From assembly GCF_001750165.1 (NCBI RefSeq), contig NZ_CP015412.1, positions 1,257,097-1,321,096 on the forward strand: DNA of 64,000 bases, written 5' to 3'. The position numbers and the translations under genes are program-made. This DNA is from Pseudoalteromonas luteoviolacea. GTDB lineage: Bacteria > Pseudomonadota > Gammaproteobacteria > Enterobacterales > Alteromonadaceae. The notes beneath the pieces were generated by a model. The model saw nothing but the letters and a program-made list of their open reading frames with translations, was not told the origin of the DNA and did no database searches. Shown piece by piece: positions 55,573 through 64,000 of this stretch (its first letter is position 1; each line of letters begins with the position of its first letter).

Positions 55573-56028
55573 TTGAACACGATTATTGTCTATTCTAGCG
55601 CTAAAAAAATGGGTAATACTGGCAATGCAGTTGGAGAGTTAGCTACGGAGTTTGGTGCGCAGACTTTATTTCTAGATGATTATGTGATCCATGATTACAG
55701 TTATGACCACAAAAATAAAGATGATGACTTTCGCAGTGTATTTAGGCGCATTTTACAGTTTGATCATGTGATTTTTGCCTCGCCCGTCTACTGGTACGCG
55801 GTAACACCGAGAATGAAGGCATTTATTGATAGGATCACAGAATTTATGGATGATGAACAGCTAAAGCCTGAGTTACGTGAGCTTAGAAGCAAACAGTTTT
55901 CAATATTATCCACGTCTATTCACGAAGCTGCGCCGCAGCCTTTTACCGAGATGCTGCAAAAAACATTTGAATACTTAGGCATGACGCTCAGAAGTCAATA
56001 TCACAAGCAATACCCCTATGAGGGTTAA
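55573..56028 (+). CDS. NADPH-dependent FMN reductase-like, flavodoxin fold
   Basis: This 151-aa protein has a flavodoxin-like fold: YSSAKKMGNTGNA (phosphate loop), an FASPVYWYAVTPRMKAFIDR segment around the FMN-binding loop, and a C-terminal LSTSIHEAAPQPFTEMLQ. It likely reduces flavins or quinones with NAD(P)H. The start is TTG 55573, with AGGAGA 7 nt upstream. The gene lies next to a SoxR box and divergent from soxR, so it is probably induced by redox-cycling stress. Its C-terminus overlaps the AraC gene by 4 nt. Confidence 0.85.
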   Translation: MNTIIVYSSAKKMGNTGNAVGELATEFGAQTLFLDDYVIHDYSYDHKNKDDDFRSVFRRILQFDHVIFASPVYWYAVTPRMKAFIDRITEFMDDEQLKPELRELRSKQFSILSTSIHEAAPQPFTEMLQKTFEYLGMTLRSQYHKQYPYEG

Positions 56029-56936
56029 TCTGTTTTCGTTTGAAGAAATTGAGTTTGGTATTGTTTTGGTGTCTGCTTAAAGGTTTTTTTAAACCCTCGA
56101 CTTAATTGACTTGGGTGATTAAACCCTAAGGTGAAAGCAATGCTGGTTACGCTTTCACCGCGCTCTAAACGTTTGCGTGCAGACATCATTCTTTGGCCAT
56201 TTAACCAATTTTGCGGGGTCGTACCAATGCGCTTTTTGAACTGGTCAAAAAATTTACTTCGGCTCATGCAGGCGATTTTGCATAATTCATCGACATCGAG
56301 CTGTTCATCCAGATTTCTTTGCATATATTCAACCGCCGCATGGATCCCCGTTGTTAACTCATACTTCGCAACTTGTTTAAACAAGAGGTCGCGGCTTTGC
56401 TGTTGCAGTAAGCGAGCAACTAACTCGTTTAACGCAAGGTCGATATAAAAGTCTCTTTGTGGCGTATTTTCGCAAAATAAATGCATTAAGCGCATAAGCA
56501 GTTGCTGTGTCTGAGAGTTGTGCTCGTTATGAACAAGCTCTGGCATGTAATTAAACTGGGGGTCAGAGCACTTTTCAAGTTGGTTTAATTGCTCTGCGAC
56601 AGAGGCTATTTTGTCTTTACTAATATCAATGGCCAAGCAAGTCGTTGGCTGATTTATACTAGCGGTGGGAAAGTCGATATGCACAGCTTGTTCCGGCGCC
56701 AATACGAAGCTTTCATTAGGCAAAAATGCATGATGATAGTCACAGCTTTCTACATGCATGACCTTTTTTCCTGTGAGCATGCCGCAAAACAACACATTGG
56801 TTGAAAATAATCGAATATGCTCTGCATTTTCATAGGTATCATAAATACTAAGCTCGACGTCATCGCCCGCAAAGTGAACGCGATTCTCAACCAGTGAATT
56901 GACTTTTTGCCTTTTTTTATGAAGTTGCTCTAGCAT
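56025..56936 (-). CDS. AraC family transcriptional regulator
   Basis: This 303-aa protein is taken from ATG 56936 (AAGGAA 6 nt upstream). An upstream in-frame start gives 314 aa. The N-terminal ligand-binding-like region is of the cupin type (VLFCGMLTGKKVMHVESCDYHHAFLPNESFVLAPEQAVHI). The C-terminal double helix-turn-helix lies at 205-300 (VDELCKIACMSRSKFFDQFKK and SIAFTLGFNHPSQLSRGFKK). The gene is divergent from the aldehyde dehydrogenase gene, 153 bp away, and is a probable activator of it. It is convergent with the reductase. Confidence 0.85.
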   Translation of the reverse strand: MLEQLHKKRQKVNSLVENRVHFAGDDVELSIYDTYENAEHIRLFSTNVLFCGMLTGKKVMHVESCDYHHAFLPNESFVLAPEQAVHIDFPTASINQPTTCLAIDISKDKIASVAEQLNQLEKCSDPQFNYMPELVHNEHNSQTQQLLMRLMHLFCENTPQRDFYIDLALNELVARLLQQQSRDLLFKQVAKYELTTGIHAAVEYMQRNLDEQLDVDELCKIACMSRSKFFDQFKKRIGTTPQNWLNGQRMMSARKRLERGESVTSIAFTLGFNHPSQLSRGFKKTFKQTPKQYQTQFLQTKTD

Positions 56937-57089
56937 TTTTATTCCTTGTTTGGACTCAAGCGCAAACATTTTATACGCAGAGTTAAGTTTTTAATCCGCC
57001 TTTAAATTAATGTCAACAGAATAACAACAAGTGTTCTCCTCATTGAGAGAGTGTCATAGTCACATAACAACTAAGTTGCAGAGGCATTT

Positions 57090-58610
57090 ATGATTTATGC
57101 AAACCCAAATACATCAGATGCAATCGTTAATTTTAAACCCACTTATGATAACTATATTGGCGGAAAATGGACCCAACCTGTCGAGGGGCAATATTTTGAT
57201 AATATCAGCCCAGTAAATGGTACTGTTTTCTGTCAGGTCGCGAGATCTGGGCAAAAAGACATTGAATTAGCTTTGGATGCGGCACACAGTGCCAAAGAGT
57301 CTTGGGGCACAACGTCAGTAACCGAGCGCAGTAATATTTTGCTTAAAATCGCCGATCGTATAGAAGCGAATCTTGAATACCTTGCGGTGGCCGAAACTTG
57401 GGACAACGGCAAAGCCGTGCGTGAAACTTTAGCGGCAGATGTGCCTTTAGCTGCGGATCACTTCCGTTATTTTGCGGGGTGTATCCGTGCGCAGGAGGGG
57501 AGTATTGGGGAAATTGACGAGCATACTGTTGCATATCATTTCCATGAGCCATTAGGGGTTGTAGGACAAATTATTCCATGGAACTTTCCATTGCTGATGG
57601 CCGCTTGGAAACTTGCGCCGGCACTCGCTGCGGGAAATTGTGTGGTATTAAAGCCTGCAGAGCAAACGCCTGTATCTATTTTACTGTTAATAGAACTGAT
57701 AGAAGATCTGCTCCCCGAAGGTGTTGTTAACGTAGTAAATGGTTTCGGTAAAGAAGCTGGAGAAGCACTGGCAACTAGCCATCGAATTGCCAAAATTGCG
57801 TTTACTGGCTCAACACCAGTAGGATCACATATTTTGAAATGTGCGGCGGATAATATCATTCCATCAACAGTAGAGCTTGGCGGCAAGTCTCCCAATATTT
57901 ACTTCAGTGATGTGATGGAAAAAGATGATGAATTTTTGAGTAAATGTGTCGAAGGAGCGGTATTGGCTTATTTCAATCAAGGTGAAGTATGTACATGCCC
58001 ATCTCGATTATTTGTGCAAGAAGACATCTACGATGAGTTTATTGCAAAAGTGATAGAGCGTACGCAGCAGATAAAGCGTGGCAATCCTTTGGACACAGAG
58101 ACCATGGTTGGGGCGCAAGCATCTCAGGCGCAATTTGATAAAATCCTCAGTTATATTGAAATAGGTAAGCAAGAAGGGGCCGAGGTACTTCTCGGTGGTG
58201 AGCCTGAAAATCTCAGTACTGAATATAATGAAGGCTATTATATTCAACCAACGTTGTTAAAAGGTCACAATTCTATGAGAGTATTTCAAGAAGAGATATT
58301 TGGTCCTGTGATCTCTTTGTGTACTTTTAAAGATGAAGCGCAAGTGCTTGCAATGGCTAATAGCAGTGAATTTGGTCTAGGAGCAGGTGTGTGGACCCGT
58401 AACATGAACCGTGCTTATCACTTCGGTAGAAAAATAGAAGCGGGCAGGGTGTGGACCAATTGCTATCACATGTATCCTGCCCATGCCGCTTTTGGTGGCT
58501 ACAAGCGATCGGGCATTGGCCGTGAAACACACAAAAAAGCGCTGGATCATTACCAGCAAACTAAGAACCTACTAGTCAGCTATAGCGAAAGTCCGCTTGG
58601 ATTCTTCTAA
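57090..58610 (+). CDS. Aldehyde dehydrogenase (AldB/ExaC type)
   Basis: This 506-aa NAD(P)-dependent aldehyde dehydrogenase has the catalytic cysteine at Cys301 in [12 protein letters not shown] and the glutamate at Glu262 in VELGGK. The cofactor region is [11 protein letters not shown] with the [20 protein letters not shown] block. AldB/ExaC-type enzymes oxidise acetaldehyde and related short-chain aldehydes to acids. It is divergent from an AraC-type regulator, which suggests regulated alcohol or aldehyde catabolism. The ribosome-binding site is AGAGG. It overlaps the LysR gene by 4 nt at the 3' end. No alcohol dehydrogenase gene is adjacent. Confidence 0.95.
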   Translation: MIYANPNTSDAIVNFKPTYDNYIGGKWTQPVEGQYFDNISPVNGTVFCQVARSGQKDIELALDAAHSAKESWGTTSVTERSNILLKIADRIEANLEYLAVAETWDNGKAVRETLAADVPLAADHFRYFAGCIRAQEGSIGEIDEHTVAYHFHEPLGVVGQIIPWNFPLLMAAWKLAPALAAGNCVVLKPAEQTPVSILLLIELIEDLLPEGVVNVVNGFGKEAGEALATSHRIAKIAFTGSTPVGSHILKCAADNIIPSTVELGGKSPNIYFSDVMEKDDEFLSKCVEGAVLAYFNQGEVCTCPSRLFVQEDIYDEFIAKVIERTQQIKRGNPLDTETMVGAQASQAQFDKILSYIEIGKQEGAEVLLGGEPENLSTEYNEGYYIQPTLLKGHNSMRVFQEEIFGPVISLCTFKDEAQVLAMANSSEFGLGAGVWTRNMNRAYHFGRKIEAGRVWTNCYHMYPAHAAFGGYKRSGIGRETHKKALDHYQQTKNLLVSYSESPLGFF

Positions 58611-59488
58611 GTTATAGCCTTAGCAAGATGCGCAACCATTGCTATGGTTGCGCTCTTTTTTGTTACGTTATTAGGCCAGATAGCATAGGCCGGAATGGGG
58701 GTTACTTGCCAGCCGGGCAGTAATTCAATCAGTTTATTGTCTCTGAGTGCTTGATCAACCAGAAAATCTGCAGGCGTCGCGATACCTAACCCTTCGATAC
58801 ATAATTGAGCCATGCCTTCAACCGTATTCGCTGTGACTTGATAGTTAAAATTGATCTCCTGTCTACCCAACTTTGGGTGTGAGACGGTACGTTTACTGGG
58901 TAAGCTGGCAAGCCTAATCCATGGTAGGGATTCAAGCTCTTTTGGTGTTTTTGGGCGCGGATTATTTTTCAAAAATGCAGGGGAGCAGGTGAGCTTTCGC
59001 TTTATATCGCCTAGTTTTTTACTTTTTAATTCGCTATTTGGTAGGTCGCCAAGGCGAATCGCAATATCTATTCCTTTCTCTACCAAGTTCTCATACACAT
59101 CGCTAAAGTGAAAGTTGACCTCTAACTTCGGGTGTTGCTCGCAGAATTCTGCTAGTACTCGAGTATAGTGAGAGCGTATAAGCACAGTCGGTAAACTGAT
59201 AGTGACCCTGCCAGATAACGTATTTTGCTGAGCACTGATATCAGATAGGCCTTGCTCAACAGTTTTTAACATGTTTGTGCTCATTTTGAATAACTGCTGC
59301 CCTTGCTCTGTTAACGAGAGCTTTCTGGTTGAGCGGTACAGTAAAGCCGTATCGAGCTTTGTTTCGAGCAAAGTAATGTGATAGCTGATCACTGAGGGTG
59401 ACAAGTTAAGTGCACGCGCCGCTCCCCGAAAAGACCCTTGCTCTACAACGGTTGAAAAAATGGCGATGCTTTTGAGTTCATCAATCAT
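58607..59488 (-). CDS. LysR family transcriptional regulator
   Basis: This 293-aa regulator has the canonical N-terminal winged helix-turn-helix: [35 protein letters not shown] periplasmic-binding-protein-like effector domain follows, with [26 protein letters not shown]. It is of the CrgA/AaeR-like LysR type. It is divergent from the LysE-type exporter gene (99 bp), the usual arrangement for LysR-controlled amino-acid export. The start ATG 59488 has no strong ribosome-binding site. Confidence 0.92.
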   Translation of the reverse strand: MIDELKSIAIFSTVVEQGSFRGAARALNLSPSVISYHITLLETKLDTALLYRSTRKLSLTEQGQQLFKMSTNMLKTVEQGLSDISAQQNTLSGRVTISLPTVLIRSHYTRVLAEFCEQHPKLEVNFHFSDVYENLVEKGIDIAIRLGDLPNSELKSKKLGDIKRKLTCSPAFLKNNPRPKTPKELESLPWIRLASLPSKRTVSHPKLGRQEINFNYQVTANTVEGMAQLCIEGLGIATPADFLVDQALRDNKLIELLPGWQVTPIPAYAIWPNNVTKKSATIAMVAHLAKAIT

Positions 59489-59587
59489 ATTGAGTAAGTT
59501 TTTAGAACAGTGATATTAATTTATACCATCTAATAAAATTTAATACAGGGGTATACACTCAAGTTTTATACAGCGATGGAGTGAACA

Positions 59588-60181
59588 ATGTTGATGATAT
59601 TGGCAATGGGTTTATATGCCTTTTCTATGTCTATTACACCGGGCCCGGTGAATTTAATTATTTTTTCAGGTGGGATGAATCGTGGTATACATGCCACGTT
59701 GCCGTTTATTTTAGGCGCAACAGTCGGTTTTAGTCTGTTGCTTTTGGCAACAGGGCTGGGGCTTGGTTGGGTGGTGCAGCAACATAAGTGGTTAGTATAT
59801 AGTTCTACAGTGATCGGCTGTGGTTTTATGATGTACCTTGCTTTGCAACTGTTTAAATCTGAATCGAGTGTAGGTCAAACGACAGGGATGCAGTCGGGGT
59901 GGTGGACAGGCCTGATGTTGATGTGGCTGAATCCAAAAGCGTGGTTAGCTGCCATTGCGGGCAATAGTTTGTTTATTGAGCCTAGCCAAATCAGCAAACT
60001 GTTTGCGTTTGTACTCATTTACTCATTGGTATGCTTTGCTTGTTTATTGATGTGGGCAGTGTTTGGTAAGCAAGTGTCTAGTCATATCTCGAACAATCAA
60101 TATGTGCATTGGCTCAATAAAGGGGCTGCGGTAGTGATTGTGGCTATGTGTATAATTGTACTCATCGATTTGGTGACCTGA
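59588..60181 (+). CDS. LysE/RhtB family exporter
   Basis: This 197-aa inner-membrane protein has about six hydrophobic segments and begins with FSMSITPGPVNLIIFSGGMNRG, a LysE/RhtB signature. A WLNPKAWLAAIAGNS segment replaces the usual VNPK motif. The start ATG 59588 has GGAG 6 nt upstream. It lies divergent from the LysR gene, which probably regulates it. It shares family but little sequence with the LysE gene at 10177. The substrate is unknown. Confidence 0.88.
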   Translation: MLMILAMGLYAFSMSITPGPVNLIIFSGGMNRGIHATLPFILGATVGFSLLLLATGLGLGWVVQQHKWLVYSSTVIGCGFMMYLALQLFKSESSVGQTTGMQSGWWTGLMLMWLNPKAWLAAIAGNSLFIEPSQISKLFAFVLIYSLVCFACLLMWAVFGKQVSSHISNNQYVHWLNKGAAVVIVAMCIIVLIDLVT

Positions 60182-60350
60182 ATAGGTCATGAAGACGTTT
60201 AATATTTATTAATACTGAAACGGTACATATATGTCGAATAAGTGTACCTTTTCTTGGTTTGCTGATATTACAAAGTCCTAAAAGGGTTTTTAGCGTATGA
60301 TACGGTGCGTTTACCAATGTATTTAATCCAGCAATGCAAGACTGTAACTT

Positions 60351-61256
60351 ATGTATAATCCGAACTTACCTTTAGTCTATCACCCTAATTATTCTTTCAG
60401 TTTTGATCCTAAGCACCGTTTTGTGGTGAGTAAATTTGCAAGATTAAAAAGCTATTTGGAGCAACAAGGACTCATTGGGGAAAACTTACATCAGGGCCCC
60501 GTTGGCCACTATTCTGACTTAGAGCTAGTACATTGCGAGCAGTATGTTCGAGACTTATACCATAATGAACTTTGTCCGAAAGCAATGAGGCGTATTGGGA
60601 TCCCTTGGTCTAAAGAGCTGATGGCGAGAACATTTACAGCACCGCTGGGCACTTACCTTACGGCATCGCTTGCACTTGAAAACGGCGTGGCGTGTCATTT
60701 GGCGGGTGGCACGCACCATGCTCATTACGATTTTGGTTCTGGGTACTGCATGGTGAATGATTTGGCATACACAGCAGAGCGATTAATTAAAGAAAAACGG
60801 GTTCACAATGTACTTATCTTTGATTGCGATGTGCATCAGGGAGATGGCACAGCCGCTATGCTTACGCACAACCCTTTTGTATTTACCTGCTCAATACATT
60901 GTGAAAAGAACTTTCCTTTTAGAAAGCAACAGAGTGATTTAGACATTGGGTTAGACCCTAATGTCAGTGATCATGAATACCTGCGTGTTGTAGAGGCAAC
61001 GATCCATGATCTGCTGGAGCAGTTAAATCCAGATTTGGTTTTATATGATGCGGGTGTTGATGTTTGGCAAGAAGATACCTTGGGCAAACTAGATATTAGT
61101 TGGCAAGGGCTTGAGAAACGCGATCGTATTGTACTCAACGCGTGTAATCAAAAAGGCGTGCCAGTAGCGACCGTGATCGGTGGGGGATATGACAAAGACC
61201 ATGAGCGTTTAGCAAAACGTCATGCTATCGTCATTGAGCAGGCAGCAAAAATATAG
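60351..61256 (+). CDS. Histone-deacetylase-like deacetylase
   Basis: This 301-aa member of the HDAC/AcuC/APAH superfamily has the metal-site motifs GGTHHAHYDFGSGYCMVND (histidine pair), LIFDCDVHQGDG (metal-binding Asp/His) and YDAGVDVWQEDTLG. Bacterial members deacetylate acetylpolyamines or acetyl-lysine proteins. The second half ends with a VIGGGYDKDHERLAKRH segment. It starts at ATG 60351 without a clear ribosome-binding site. No polyamine genes are close. It is monocistronic. Confidence 0.92.
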   Translation: MYNPNLPLVYHPNYSFSFDPKHRFVVSKFARLKSYLEQQGLIGENLHQGPVGHYSDLELVHCEQYVRDLYHNELCPKAMRRIGIPWSKELMARTFTAPLGTYLTASLALENGVACHLAGGTHHAHYDFGSGYCMVNDLAYTAERLIKEKRVHNVLIFDCDVHQGDGTAAMLTHNPFVFTCSIHCEKNFPFRKQQSDLDIGLDPNVSDHEYLRVVEATIHDLLEQLNPDLVLYDAGVDVWQEDTLGKLDISWQGLEKRDRIVLNACNQKGVPVATVIGGGYDKDHERLAKRHAIVIEQAAKI

Positions 61257-61441
61257 TTTATATTTTTCATAATATTTAAATATATTCCTTTATAAATCAT
61301 ATTGGTCGACTTTTTTTTACGTTTTTGTGTCTGTTTTTTATATTTATTTTACTTACTTTTAATTGTTTATCTTCGTTCCTTTTTTGAATATTTAGTTGCC
61401 CAAGATAAAGGGCAAACTACCAAAATAAAAAGGAGTATAAA

Positions 61442-62044
61442 ATGATAAAGTCAACATTAATTACACTATTACTTAGTAGCTCAGCATTGTTATCCATGCA
61501 TGCTTTCAGCTCTACTATCGAATTTGCAGAGTGTGGTGAAAATAAAAGAGAAAATGGAAAGGAAGATTGTGTTTGGTCTGATTATATTGGTGGCAAGCAA
61601 ATGCCTCCATGGGCTGTGAGTTACAACACTGAGAATGGTGAATATAATAGTGAAACAGTTTATATCTGTCGTGATTCCGGTAATGTCTTAGGGCGAGCTG
61701 TTAAAGGGGTATGTTATGTGCCTTGGTATGGCAGAGAATATGCCCACAGTAGTAACTTCCAAGTGCTTACAATGGATCCAAATAACTATGAATGGCGCGT
61801 TGAGACTTTACGTATAGATATTGATGGCAATATAAAACGCCCTGGTAAGTATTTAGTGAAAGGGTCGCAAGAAGGCAGCTATCCAACATATGTTTGTGGT
61901 GTCAGAGATGGCCATAATATATTTAGAACAGGTAAGCTAGTAAATGGTCACTGTTGGTATGGAGCTGGTGGTAGAGAATGGAATTACCATTTGTCTAGTG
62001 GCCGTGTAGAGGTATTATATTATACAGGCTATCACGCAGGTTAA
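61442..62044 (+). CDS. Secreted protein with two DM9/DUF3421 repeats
   Basis: This 200-aa protein has a signal peptide (residues 1-24) and two DM9 (DUF3421) repeats. Repeat 1 covers about residues 55-115 (TVYICRDSGNVLGRAVKG, CYVPWYGREYAHS). Repeat 2 covers about 135-195 (YVCGVRDGHNIFRTGKLVN, CWYGAGGREWNY). DM9 proteins are best known as mannose-binding lectins and bioactive proteins of invertebrates. Bacterial copies are rarer. Cysteines in matching positions of both repeats suggest disulfides. AAGGAG precedes ATG. It is likely secreted or periplasmic, with carbohydrate binding as the best guess. Confidence 0.75.
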   Translation: MIKSTLITLLLSSSALLSMHAFSSTIEFAECGENKRENGKEDCVWSDYIGGKQMPPWAVSYNTENGEYNSETVYICRDSGNVLGRAVKGVCYVPWYGREYAHSSNFQVLTMDPNNYEWRVETLRIDIDGNIKRPGKYLVKGSQEGSYPTYVCGVRDGHNIFRTGKLVNGHCWYGAGGREWNYHLSSGRVEVLYYTGYHAG

Positions 62045-62078
62045 AATTATCATTTAATTTGTTGTTTGTTTAGTATTC

Positions 62079-62104
62079 AAGGAGGCTAAAATAAGGCCTC
62101 CTTT
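62079..62104 (+). terminator. Terminator of the DM9 gene
   Basis: AAGGAGGC/GCCTCCTT (8-bp stem) with a 9-nt A-rich loop is followed by T residues, 34 nt past the stop. Confidence 0.75.
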
Positions 62105-62122
62105 ATTACTTTAAATTGTATG

Positions 62123-63475
62123 CTATCTAAACAAATTCATGGCAAATGCATCGAAATTACCTAAGTTTGGAAAAATATCATTAATCTCTGAGTCATTTAA
62201 ACCAAACCATTTTGCTATGGGTGAAAAATACTGTTCATTGGAAAATTGAGGGATAAGTCTGCCGCCACCGACATCTATATTACTGCCGACCTGCTGTGAA
62301 AGCATGGCGCCATGCAAATCTTGGCCATTTACTGCACCGCCCATAATAAGTTGATTACTGGCCCAGCCGTGATCTGTGCCATCTCCATTTGAAGTCAAGG
62401 TGCGGCCAAAATCTGACATTGTGAAGGTTGTTACGCTATCTTGCAGAGAAAGCTCTGTAAGTGCACTATTAAACTCAGCGAGTGCAGTTGCTAATATTGA
62501 TAGTAAAGCGGGTTGCCTCACTACCTGCTCATCATGGGTATCAAAGCCACCTAATGAAACAAAAAATATTTGCCGTTTGTTACCTGTTTGATCACTGATA
62601 CTCAATGATTTAGCAACCGCAGCCAATTGCTCAGACAAGCTGTTATCGCTAAATTGTGTAGTTAATATGGGTGCTTGCTCTAATAAGGTATTCATATGCT
62701 GCACATTGCTAATGGAACTGGATAGTCTGCTGGCATATGCGTCTTGTAGTGAGTTGGTTTGAATACTTAGTAATCTATCCATGATGCTTTTAACATGATC
62801 GACTTGTGGTTGGTAACCCGTCAGCGAGTTTATTTTCATTACGCCGCTTTTATTGAGTGCATAGGGTGTGGTTTCAATCCCCGCTTGCCACGGGTTGGCA
62901 CCTGCAAGTGAAATATTGCTGGTAAAACTGCTGTGCTGGTTCAGTCGCTCCAGCATCCGCGCGCCCCAACCGGTATTTAAAGATATCTTCTCACGTCCAT
63001 TCATCCATGTGGCTTGCTGGTCGTTATGTGAAAACAAATGATTTGGTAAAGGTACCGCTTTGTTTTGGTAATCAGCGAGTGTTGTCGGGGTAATAAGAGT
63101 ACCAACGCCGCCAACAAAACCGAGCTGACCGGCATTAAAAATGGAGGATATAGCACTCATGCTCGGGTGCAGGCCAACTCCGCCATCAAACTGTGTGAGT
63201 GTGTTTAAAGGCAGCGGATCAGCAATAGCAAGATTTTGCCTGCTTTGTTCATAATGAAGTCTTTGCTCACCAGTTAAAGGCACTAGCATATTGAGTGAGT
63301 CACTCCCACCGTGCAAAAAAATACAGACAAGTGCTTTGTGATCAGTTAGTTCAGTGGTGCTTATTGTGCTACCGAGCGCTTGTAGCTGCAAACTAGTGAG
63401 TGCGGCGACAGAAGCCCCGCCTTTGATGCACATAGATAAAAAAGCGCGTCTAGACTGATGATTAAAATACGACAT
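62123..63475 (-). CDS. DUF1501 family Tat-exported protein
   Basis: This 450-aa protein has a twin-arginine-like signal (SRRAFLSMCIKGGASVAALTSL) at the N-terminus. DUF1501 marks are FLHGGSDSLNMLVPL, a GLHPSM segment and the C-terminal FTMSDFGRTLTSNGDGTDHGWASNQ motif shared with sulfatase-fold proteins. The latter suggests metal binding, but activity is unproven. It lies 11 nt downstream of the DUF1800 gene, a pairing typical of this family in many bacteria. The function of the pair is unknown and may involve outer-surface processing. Confidence 0.88.
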   Translation of the reverse strand: MSYFNHQSRRAFLSMCIKGGASVAALTSLQLQALGSTISTTELTDHKALVCIFLHGGSDSLNMLVPLTGEQRLHYEQSRQNLAIADPLPLNTLTQFDGGVGLHPSMSAISSIFNAGQLGFVGGVGTLITPTTLADYQNKAVPLPNHLFSHNDQQATWMNGREKISLNTGWGARMLERLNQHSSFTSNISLAGANPWQAGIETTPYALNKSGVMKINSLTGYQPQVDHVKSIMDRLLSIQTNSLQDAYASRLSSSISNVQHMNTLLEQAPILTTQFSDNSLSEQLAAVAKSLSISDQTGNKRQIFFVSLGGFDTHDEQVVRQPALLSILATALAEFNSALTELSLQDSVTTFTMSDFGRTLTSNGDGTDHGWASNQLIMGGAVNGQDLHGAMLSQQVGSNIDVGGGRLIPQFSNEQYFSPIAKWFGLNDSEINDIFPNLGNFDAFAMNLFR

Positions 63476-63486
63476 GGCCGGCGCTC

Positions 63487-64000
63487 CTAGTTTTGGTAAT
63501 TGAAGTCAGGTGACAATGAAATCATGTACAGCAATTGGGCCACTCGAAGTGGCGCATCTCTGTTCACAAAATAGCTATCTAGGTCAACAAGTGCTGAACG
63601 TGTGGTATCCGACATAGTGCCTGCAAAGTAAACTAGGTCGTAGTAGTCCAATAAAGGTTGTAATCCATTGTTTGTCAGCATCTCAATGTCTGCTTGGGCA
63701 TACATATAGATTGTATTGGGGTTGAGCGTTGTTTTGCGCTCAGCCATCCGCCACACTAAATCACCATAGTGTCCGTTGATAGTGGATATCATATTGGAGT
63801 CGGTGGCAATTTGAAGTTCAGGTGCAACGAGTCCCAAGGATTGAAGCTCATTTGGCTTATGGTCTGGCCTAAAAAAGTTAAATACCGAGGGCGATAGTAA
63901 CGGTCCTTGGCCATAAGCTGTGGTTAAATTCCACGTGTAATAACGATTTAGTTCCGAGCGTGCATTTAACACGCGCCATAAGTGCAGTTTTACGAGGATT
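63487..64000 (-). CDS. DUF1800 family protein, C-terminal part, N-terminus outside window
   Basis: The frame is open from the window end through 63487, giving about 171 residues of a larger protein (family members are usually 450-600 aa). DUF1800 C-terminal traits are SELNRYYTWNLTTAYGQGP, SPSVFNFFRPDHKP and the final NRDAPLRVAQLLYMISLSPDF. It is followed by the DUF1501 gene after 11 nt, so both are probably one operon. The true start is beyond position 64000. The GTG near 63972 is internal, because the frame continues without a stop. Confidence 0.85.
   Translation of the reverse strand, partial: ILVKLHLWRVLNARSELNRYYTWNLTTAYGQGPLLSPSVFNFFRPDHKPNELQSLGLVAPELQIATDSNMISTINGHYGDLVWRMAERKTTLNPNTIYMYAQADIEMLTNNGLQPLLDYYDLVYFAGTMSDTTRSALVDLDSYFVNRDAPLRVAQLLYMISLSPDFNYQN

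Noticed and set aside
1..64000. CRISPR array, prophage or insertion sequence
   Set aside because: No regularly spaced repeats, transposase, integrase or phage structural genes were found.

Overview
The window looks like a chromosomal segment of a marine gammaproteobacterium, most likely Pseudoalteromonas or a close Alteromonadales relative. This is inferred from gene content and style: AT-rich DNA, many secreted and TonB-dependent proteins, S8 proteases and DUF885/DUF1501/DUF1800 proteins. No rRNA, tRNA, insertion sequence, integrase or CRISPR array was seen. Most genes are intact, but three are broken: a nucleotide pyrophosphatase (16525-17730), a DUF5329 gene (36429-36782) and a GNAT acetyltransferase (39964-40389).

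Layout. 1-9.7 kb, almost all minus strand: a truncated DUF6351 esterase-like gene, two tandem paralogues of unknown function, a siderophore-type TonB receptor behind a palindromic Fur box, a WYL regulator with a small ABM-type protein, a Sel1-like protein, a TonB-C lipoprotein and a HELVH metallopeptidase-like protein. 10-23 kb: a LysE exporter, a 1.1 kDa-residue-class (about 1150 aa) surface lipoprotein, an S66 carboxypeptidase, the frameshifted phosphodiesterase and an RND adaptor/permease pair. 23-35 kb: a response regulator facing a coiled-coil membrane protein, a membrane-anchored AraC regulator, dbpA with a possible RNA switch in its leader, small lipoproteins, a LolD/FtsX-type ABC exporter and a serine hydrolase. 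35-41 kb: a propeller protein with a pilin-like tail, the DUF5329 pseudogene, a chemoreceptor behind a structured, terminator-containing leader, a C39-like peptidase, the GNAT pseudogene and a cold-shock protein.

41-45 kb is the most system-like locus: a DUF2235 (Tle1-type) phospholipase-like gene followed by three tandem, mosaic lipoprotein genes of DUF2931 type. It reads as an orphan type VI secretion lipase effector with a triplicated immunity array. The effector stop overlaps the first lipoprotein start, so the genes are translationally coupled.

45-64 kb: PhzF-, DUF1624-, GlxA- and MAPEG-type genes; a secreted alpha/beta hydrolase; a kexin-like S8 protease without a propeptide together with a small secreted partner, reminiscent of Aeromonas ASP/ORF2; a DUF885 lipoprotein; soxR with a good SoxR box driving a flavodoxin-fold reductase; an AraC/aldehyde dehydrogenase pair; LysR/LysE; a histone-deacetylase-like enzyme; a two-repeat DM9 protein; and a DUF1501/DUF1800 pair that runs off the end of the window.
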